Shown here piece by piece: positions 1-4,263 of a stretch of 6,610 nucleotides of DNA. Source of the stretch: Candidatus Parvarchaeota archaeon (GTDB lineage: Archaea > Nanobdellota > Nanobdellia > Parvarchaeales > Parvarchaeaceae); assembly GCA_030044235.1 (NCBI GenBank), contig JASHWD010000094.1, forward strand, positions 1-6,610, read 5' to 3'. The notes beneath the pieces are model-generated. The model worked only from the letters and a program-made list of their open reading frames with translations, was not told the origin of the DNA and searched no databases. A program made the position numbers and the translations under genes. How positions within the stretch are numbered: the stretch's first letter is position 1; each line of letters begins with the position of its first letter.

Positions 1-569
1 ACGGCAAGGCCGCACATGGGTCTAAACCATGGCTAGGTAAGAATGCAATAAACGACGCAGCGGCGTTTTTGATAGAATTGGATGCGCTTTCAAAGAAATT
101 AGAGAAGAAAAAAGACCCTCTTTTAGGTTATAGCACAATAAACGTAGGCAAGATTACCGGCGGGACAAAAGTGAATATTGTTGCGGATAGATGTGAAATC
201 TCTACCGACAATAGACTTATACCAGCCGTCGAACCGAAATGGCTTATTGGAGAGTATAAAAAAATAATAAACAAACTTAAACTAAACGGGACTCTCGAGA
301 TCGGCGATGCTCCGGTTACAAAGGCATTCTCTATAGGAAAAAATTCTCCGTTAGTAAAACTTCTTAAAAAACTAATAAAAACCGAAGCGGTTGGAGCAAC
401 AGGGTATACGGAGGCTGAGCTGTATGGAAGAGCGCTAGGAATAGACTTCGTTTCATTTGGACCAGGAGCCTCTAGCCAGGCGCATGTTACTGATGAATTT
501 GTAGAAATCAAAAAGTTGAACCAAGCAACGGATTTCTTTAAAGCATTGATAACTTATTGGTGCTTATAG
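1..569 (+). CDS. M20-family metallopeptidase / ArgE-DapE-type deacylase, 5' end missing
   Basis: This is the C-terminal 188 codons of a zinc-dependent M20 amidohydrolase; the reading frame is open from base 3, so the true start lies upstream of the window. Seen directly: the piece opens inside the dimerisation (lid) domain with the GKAAHGSKPWLGKNAI signature. Its His (codon 15-17) corresponds to the lid histidine that reaches the partner's active site in this family. It continues through NVGKITGGTKVNIVADRCE and the DNR carboxylate-binding stretch. It then returns to the catalytic domain with GYTEAELYGRALGI and FGPGASSQAHVTDEFVEI, whose His (codon 483-485) is the expected last metal ligand. 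The other metal ligands are outside the window. Family members deacylate N-acetylornithine, N-succinyl-diaminopimelate or LysW-bound lysine, or act as dipeptidases; the fragment does not show which. It ends 31 bases before the arginine decarboxylase gene, which has its own promoter-like box. Confidence 0.9.
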   Translation, partial: GKAAHGSKPWLGKNAINDAAAFLIELDALSKKLEKKKDPLLGYSTINVGKITGGTKVNIVADRCEISTDNRLIPAVEPKWLIGEYKKIINKLKLNGTLEIGDAPVTKAFSIGKNSPLVKLLKKLIKTEAVGATGYTEAELYGRALGIDFVSFGPGASSQAHVTDEFVEIKKLNQATDFFKALITYWCL

Positions 570-571
570 AC

Positions 572-579
572 TTAAATAA
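572..579 (+). promoter_or_regulatory. TATA box (box A) of the arginine decarboxylase gene
   Basis: TTAAATAA is centred about 25 bases before the ATG at 601. This is where an archaeal TATA box sits if transcription begins at or next to the start codon. No Shine-Dalgarno-like sequence lies in the 31-base gap, which supports a leaderless mRNA. The call is from position and composition in AT-rich DNA. Confidence 0.5.
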
Positions 580-600
580 TACAAACTAAACAAATTAAAA

Positions 601-1128
601 ATGGAAAATTTTACATTTGAAAATCGTATACCGGGAGAATATTTTGTTACCTCTGGTGCAGGAGAGAGCGACATAACCGTTCATGCTGGGTCTTTTGATA
701 TGGCTTTGATGGAAGCCGGGATACACAATCTTAATATAATAATGTACTCTTCGATACTTCCGCCAACTGCGCGCGAGATAAAAAGAAAGGAACTAGAATT
801 TGGCTCCGTGGCAGAAACTATAATGGCAGTAGCAAATGGTGAAAAGGGCAAAACCGTAACGGCAGGTATAATATATGGTTGGGTTTATAAGAAGGGAATA
901 AAAAGCGGTGGTTTAGTAGCAGAATATCACGATAACGGTTCTGAGCAGGACGCAGAAAAGACACTAAGAGCCAGCTTAAATGGAATGTTTAATGCCCGTT
1001 TCGGTGGTCAAAACTGTGAATTGAAGGACATACATCTAAAGATAAAGAGCTTTGTTCCCAAAAAGAAATTCGGAACATCTATAGTCGCAATCGTTTTTGT
1101 TAATCATAAATACAAAAAAATAAATTAA
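601..1128 (+). CDS. pdaD: Pyruvoyl-dependent arginine decarboxylase (PvlArgDC)
   Basis: Decarboxylates arginine to agmatine, using a pyruvoyl group made by self-cleavage of the proenzyme. The 175-residue product matches the usual size of about 160-180. The self-cleavage signature is visible as YSSILPP: the chain should split between Ser50 and Ser51 (bases 748-753), leaving a short beta chain and an alpha chain of residues 51-175 capped by pyruvate. Upstream, SFDMALMEAGIHNLN contains the conserved Asp33 and Asn45 region. Glu108 in GGLVAEYH lines up with the proton-donor Glu109 of the Methanocaldococcus jannaschii enzyme. The C-terminal beta strand with SIVAIVFV is also typical. In archaea agmatine feeds polyamine synthesis and is the substrate that TiaS attaches to tRNA-Ile2 so that AUA can be read. 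The ATG at 601 follows a TATA-like box at leaderless spacing. The neighbours (peptidase, aIF1) do not suggest a dedicated polyamine operon. Confidence 0.95.
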   Translation: MENFTFENRIPGEYFVTSGAGESDITVHAGSFDMALMEAGIHNLNIIMYSSILPPTAREIKRKELEFGSVAETIMAVANGEKGKTVTAGIIYGWVYKKGIKSGGLVAEYHDNGSEQDAEKTLRASLNGMFNARFGGQNCELKDIHLKIKSFVPKKKFGTSIVAIVFVNHKYKKIN

Positions 1129-1181
1129 AAAATCTATTGTTAGAAGCCTATTTATACTAGCTTAGCTCTATTAAAATATAG

Positions 1182-1190
1182 TTTATTAAA
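1182..1190 (+). promoter_or_regulatory. TATA box of the aIF1 gene
   Basis: TTTATTAAA is centred about 29 bases before the ATG at 1215, consistent with a start site at or a few bases before the codon. A second AT-rich candidate, TTTATACT at 1151-1158, would give a leader of roughly 35 bases. That leader would contain GAGGT at 1194-1198, but GAGGT is 16 bases from the ATG, too far for an ordinary Shine-Dalgarno site. The leaderless reading is therefore favoured. Confidence 0.45.
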
Positions 1191-1214
1191 TGCGAGGTAA
1201 ATAAGAAAAATATA

Positions 1215-1520
1215 ATGACAGAAGTCTGCTCGGTTTGTGGATTGCCAAAAGATCTTTGTATCTGCGGCACAATTTCTCAGGAAAATCAGAAAATTAGGAT
1301 ATATACAAAACGCGTTTCTTTTAAGAAAGTAGTTACTATGATAAGCGGATTGGATCCAAAGGTAGCAGACTTAAAAACGATAACAAAACAACTTAAAAAT
1401 AAATTGGCTTGCGGCGGCACATACAAAGATGATGCTATAGAATTGCAAGGCGATCATGTCGATAAAGTTAAAAAACTTCTTATAGAATTAGGATTCCAAG
1501 AATCTTCTTTTGTGCAATAA
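1215..1520 (+). CDS. Translation initiation factor aIF1 (SUI1/eIF1 family)
   Basis: A 101-residue archaeal homologue of eIF1, the factor that binds near the P site of the small ribosomal subunit and enforces accurate start-codon selection. The N-terminus carries the archaeal zinc-knuckle pattern CSVCGLPKDLCIC (Cys5, Cys8, Cys15, Cys17). The SUI1 fold follows: KRVSFKKVVTMISGLD, then LKTITKQLKNKLACGGTYKD, then the diagnostic IELQGDHVDKVKKLLIELGF. Length and ends agree with full archaeal members, and the position of the first cysteine just after the Met supports the ATG at 1215. The gene seems to be transcribed alone, with a TATA-like box upstream and a T-rich stretch directly after the stop. 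Confidence 0.96.
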   Translation: MTEVCSVCGLPKDLCICGTISQENQKIRIYTKRVSFKKVVTMISGLDPKVADLKTITKQLKNKLACGGTYKDDAIELQGDHVDKVKKLLIELGFQESSFVQ

Positions 1521-1522
1521 AA

Positions 1523-1531
1523 TTTTTCTTT
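1523..1531 (+). terminator. T-run terminator after the aIF1 gene
   Basis: TTTTTCTTT on the + strand begins three bases after the aIF1 stop codon. Oligo-T stretches without a hairpin are the usual intrinsic termination signal in archaea, and a new promoter-like box for the next gene follows. It is the longest T-rich run I noticed in the gaps between genes. No hairpin is apparent. Confidence 0.4.
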
Positions 1532-1552
1532 AAATAAAGTATTTGAATAGAA

Positions 1553-1559
1553 TTATAAA
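1553..1559 (+). promoter_or_regulatory. TATA box of the DP1-kinase operon
   Basis: TTATAAA is centred 25 bases before the DP1 ATG at 1581, again leaderless spacing. A second AT-rich stretch, TTTAAATAAAG at 1529-1539, lies further upstream and may be an alternative box. No Shine-Dalgarno-like sequence is present directly before the ATG. Because the following genes are separated by at most 16 bases, this may be the promoter for everything to 6561. Confidence 0.5.
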
Positions 1560-1580
1560 CAATAACTTACCTCCATAGCT

Positions 1581-3017
1581 ATGCAGGAAGAAGAGCTAAG
1601 CAAATTTTTCTCTAATGGAATACTTGTAGACGCGGCGATACAAAGCGCTAAGATTGAGGACATAGACTTAGCAATAAAAACTCTGAAAGAAAAAAACATA
1701 ACCTTCTTAGACCAGAGGACTTTACATGATTTGTATCCAAAAAACAAAGCTAGTTCAGAATGCTCCGTAGAAATAATAAAAAACTATGAAGGCGGAACTT
1801 CTGCCTCCAAACCGGCAGATTGGACCGCATATTTTAACGATAGATTTACTCGGATTAAGAATATACTTGTAAATAAGGATAGCAGTGGATTGATGTCGAT
1901 TTCACAAGTAAAAAATATGCCGTCAGGATCTGATGTAAAATTAATTGCAATGATATCAAGCGTTTCTATCAGTCCAATTAAAAAATTTATGATATTAGAC
2001 ATAGAAGATAATGTTTCGTCTTATAGAGCGATTTCATCTACAATAAATCAGGATTTGATGCAAGATCAAATAGTAATAATAAAAGGAAAGAAGTCTAAGG
2101 ATGCAATATTTATTAATGACATAAACTTTCCGGATATACAAGTAAAAGACGGTAAACCTCTGGAAATAGAGGACTCTTATACGCTATTCTTGTCCGATGT
2201 TCACGTAGGTTCTAAGCTTTTTGCTAGAGAGCCATTAGAAAAATTCATAAAATGGATAAATGGCGAAATAGAAGAATATTCCGACGTAGCTAAACTTACT
2301 AAATTTATAGTTATAACCGGGGACCTAGTCGATGGCATAGGAGTCTACCCGGATCAGGAAAAAGAACTTAATATAACGGACTTAAAAGAGCAGTACAATG
2401 AACTGTACTCTATTTTGAATAGAATACCAAAACACATAAAGATACTAATCTCACAAGGCAATCACGACGCAACACACATAGCTGAACCACAGCCACGACT
2501 TGACGCGTTTTTTGGTGGCGACCTTTACAAACTAGACAACGCAGTTTTCTTATCGAACCCTTATCAAGCGAATTTAGTAGTTAATGGACATAAGACAAAT
2601 TTACTGGGATATCATGGATTTAGTCTAACATATTACGTAAACACTATAAGCAAATATAATAAGATGACTACGGAGGATGTAGCTGCAATAATGAAATTAC
2701 AGTTAAAATCCAGACACCTTGCGCCAACGCACGGCTCTACTCAGGTTATCCCTTTAACTCAGGATTATCTCGTCATAGACGAAACTCCCGATATATACGC
2801 GGCAGGCCATATACATAAAACATTAGTTTCAAAATACAAAGAAACAATATTGATAAATGCATCCTGTTGGCAGCACCAGACTTCATATCAGAAAAAATAT
2901 GGGATAGACCCAGAGGTAGCAAAAGTTCCCGTAGTGAACCTGAAAACAAAAGAGTACCAGATACTGGACTTTCTTGGAGACAAAGTACAAATTTACAAGA
3001 AAGGTATTAAAGCATAA
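1581..3017 (+). CDS. DNA polymerase D small subunit DP1 (PolD exonuclease subunit)
   Basis: The small subunit of the archaeal two-subunit replicative polymerase PolD; in characterised enzymes it supplies Mre11-like 3'-5' proofreading, while the large subunit DP2 (not in this window) polymerises. The 478-residue chain has a helical N-terminal segment (about 1-55), a short linker, an OB-fold (about 105-200, ending near FINDINFPDIQV) and a calcineurin-like phosphoesterase domain (about 200-470). All metal-site motifs are visible: LSDVHVG (Asp206, His208), TGDLVDG (Asp248), QGNHDA (Asn294, His295), GYHG (His345) and AGHIHK (His410, His412). The nuclease is therefore predicted active, unlike the inactivated eukaryotic B subunits. 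It is shorter than euryarchaeal DP1 proteins of about 600 residues because the linker after the N-terminal domain is short. An in-frame stop at 1563 and no other start between fix the ATG at 1581. A kinase gene follows after 16 bases. Confidence 0.95.
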   Translation: MQEEELSKFFSNGILVDAAIQSAKIEDIDLAIKTLKEKNITFLDQRTLHDLYPKNKASSECSVEIIKNYEGGTSASKPADWTAYFNDRFTRIKNILVNKDSSGLMSISQVKNMPSGSDVKLIAMISSVSISPIKKFMILDIEDNVSSYRAISSTINQDLMQDQIVIIKGKKSKDAIFINDINFPDIQVKDGKPLEIEDSYTLFLSDVHVGSKLFAREPLEKFIKWINGEIEEYSDVAKLTKFIVITGDLVDGIGVYPDQEKELNITDLKEQYNELYSILNRIPKHIKILISQGNHDATHIAEPQPRLDAFFGGDLYKLDNAVFLSNPYQANLVVNGHKTNLLGYHGFSLTYYVNTISKYNKMTTEDVAAIMKLQLKSRHLAPTHGSTQVIPLTQDYLVIDETPDIYAAGHIHKTLVSKYKETILINASCWQHQTSYQKKYGIDPEVAKVPVVNLKTKEYQILDFLGDKVQIYKKGIKA

Positions 3018-3033
3018 GGATATTTCTTATTTA

Positions 3034-3666
3034 ATGTCAGGAAAACTTCTAGTTCTTGAGGGTACAGACGGTTCAGGCAAGGCCACTCAAGTTAAAATTT
3101 TAAAGGAGCACCTCGAGAGCAAAGGATTCAAAGTTTTAGCGCTTTCATACCCGGATTACACATATATCTACGGAAAAATAATCGATGATTTTCTTCATTT
3201 TAGAATAAACTTGAATGTCGAAGAACAATTCTTTATTTATCTTGTAGATATGTTAAAAGATAAAGAAAAAGTTACAAAGGCCCTAGCCGCTGGAGATTTC
3301 GTAATAATGGATAGGTATATGTTTTCAACTTTGTCTTACCAATGCTCCAATGGATTCGAATATAATCGAGCAAAGTCTTTCATAAAATTAATGGAATTAA
3401 CTCAACCGTCTATTGTATTTTATGTAGACGTACCAATTGAAATTTCTATGCAAAGAAAACAGAAACAGAAAAGTCTTATAGGTGATGTCGATAAATTCGA
3501 AAAAGATAGAAAGCTTCTAGAAAATGTAAAGGACTACTATGAGAAATTAATAAACGAAAAATTCTTCGCCCAGAATTGGATAAGAATAGACGGTTCTAAG
3601 GACCAAGAGATGGTTGCTCATCAGATATTATCAGAGCTTAATAAAATAGAAGGTAACCGAATATGA
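3034..3666 (+). CDS. Thymidylate-kinase-family nucleoside monophosphate kinase, copy 1 (intact P-loop)
   Basis: A 210-residue P-loop kinase of the dTMP kinase family, expected to phosphorylate dTMP (or a related dNMP) to the diphosphate for DNA synthesis. Seen: Walker A GTDGSGKAT (residues 10-18, Lys16), YPDYTYIYGK (39-48) at the place of the eukaryotic-type FPxR-T-IG motif, the DRYMFSTLSYQ motif (93-103), FYVDVP (129-134), and a basic lid from about Arg141 to Arg159. Odd points: the Arg of the FPxR motif is replaced (Tyr42), and the Arg of the usual A-D-R substrate motif is Met73. Substrate preference may therefore not be plain dTMP. Starting at the ATG at 3034 aligns it end to end with the next gene (MSGKLLVLEG against MKGKFIVLEG). 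A start at 2974 in the same frame would add 20 residues overlapping DP1 and is less likely. The stop overlaps the next start as ATGA, so the two are probably translationally coupled. Confidence 0.88.
   Translation: MSGKLLVLEGTDGSGKATQVKILKEHLESKGFKVLALSYPDYTYIYGKIIDDFLHFRINLNVEEQFFIYLVDMLKDKEKVTKALAAGDFVIMDRYMFSTLSYQCSNGFEYNRAKSFIKLMELTQPSIVFYVDVPIEISMQRKQKQKSLIGDVDKFEKDRKLLENVKDYYEKLINEKFFAQNWIRIDGSKDQEMVAHQILSELNKIEGNRI
3649..3654 (+). promoter_or_regulatory. Shine-Dalgarno-like site for kinase copy 2
   Basis: GAAGGT inside the end of the first kinase gene lies 8 bases before the ATG at 3663, a suitable distance for pairing with the CCUCC of 16S rRNA. It fits internal-gene translation in an operon, in contrast to the first genes of transcription units here, which lack such a site. 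The match is only partial. Confidence 0.4.
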
Positions 3667-4253
3667 AAGGAAAATTTATAGTTTTGGAGGGTTTAGACGG
3701 GGCCGGTCTTTCTACGCAAGCAGCGCTTCTGGCTCACCATCTTAAAGACTCCGGTTTTCCCGTTCTTTTAACCAAGGAGCCTACAAATGGATTAATAGGG
3801 GGCTTATCAAAAGCTGCACTAAGAGGAGAATTTTCTACATCGCCAAAGTCACTTCAATTGCTTTTTTGTGCAGATCGCGCCCATCATTTAGAAAAAGATA
3901 TAGAACCGGCTCTTGCTAGAGGTAAGATGGTCGTATGTGATAGATACTTATTTTCAACTTTGGCTTATGGGTATGCTTCAAAAGTAAATTATAAATGGCT
4001 TAGATACATAAATTTGAGTTTTAGACTTCCGGATATAGGCATATTCATAGATGTAAATTCTAGCACCTCTATTGTAAGGATATCAGATCAAGAAGAAAGC
4101 TTAGAATTATTTGAAGAAAAAGAGAAGCTTAACCAGGTAAGACAAGCATACTTGCACATTTCAAAAGAATTTCATCTAAAGAAAGTAGATGGAAATAGAG
4201 ACATAGACACCGTAAGTTCAAATATAAATAAGATTATCGAAAAGGCAATTTAA
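3663..4253 (+). CDS. Thymidylate kinase (dTMP kinase), copy 2, with Leu in place of the P-loop Lys
   Basis: A 196-residue dTMP kinase homologue of normal length. The substrate-side motifs are classical: TKEPTNGLIGG (37-47) for the usual T-R-E-P-G-G stretch, LLFCADRAHHLEKDI (66-80) with the A-D-R-x-x-H pattern, ALARGKMVVCDRYLFSTLAYG (83-103), IFIDV (127-131), and a C-terminal VDGNRDIDTV region. The unusual part is Walker A, GLDGAGLST (10-18): residue 16, normally Lys, is Leu, encoded CTT at 3708-3710, which is more than one base from any Lys codon. Some dTMP kinases elsewhere are known to have Thr or another residue here, so loss of activity cannot be assumed. Its identity as the main dTMP kinase is supported by the motifs. 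The ATG at 3663 overlaps the stop of copy 1 by 4 bases and has a Shine-Dalgarno-like GAAGGT upstream. Confidence 0.92.
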   Translation: MKGKFIVLEGLDGAGLSTQAALLAHHLKDSGFPVLLTKEPTNGLIGGLSKAALRGEFSTSPKSLQLLFCADRAHHLEKDIEPALARGKMVVCDRYLFSTLAYGYASKVNYKWLRYINLSFRLPDIGIFIDVNSSTSIVRISDQEESLELFEEKEKLNQVRQAYLHISKEFHLKKVDGNRDIDTVSSNINKIIEKAI

Positions 4254-4263
4254 AGCAAATGAC

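Noticed and set aside
69..71. TTG as a start codon for the first gene
   Set aside because: The same frame is open back to base 3 and encodes the conserved GKAAHGSKPWLGKNAI signature upstream, so the TTG is an internal Leu codon of a truncated gene.
128..511. Open reading frame of 127 codons on the minus strand
   Set aside because: It lies wholly opposite the clearly conserved M20 peptidase frame and its product has no recognisable motif; it is a shadow.
1168..1181. Small inverted repeat CTAT-TAAAAT-ATAG
   Set aside because: A 4-base AT-rich stem is expected by chance in this composition; it is not a convincing operator or terminator.
1190..1204. Five-codon upstream open frame (ATG CGA GGT AAA TAA) before aIF1
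   Set aside because: The likely TATA box ends on this ATG, so the mini-frame would not be in the transcript if aIF1 is leaderless.
1587..1610. PIP-box-like sequence near the DP1 N-terminus (EEELSKFF)
   Set aside because: The first residue is Glu instead of Gln, and the segment is part of the normal helical N-terminal domain of DP1, so PCNA binding is not supported.
1553..2002. Two minus-strand open frames (1553-1747 and 1784-2002)
   Set aside because: Both are antisense to DP1, low in complexity and without recognisable domains or promoters.
2974..3033. Upstream ATG at 2974 as the start of the first kinase
   Set aside because: The extra 20 residues overlap DP1 coding sequence, precede the normal family N-terminus and do not align with the neighbouring paralogue; the ATG at 3034 fits.
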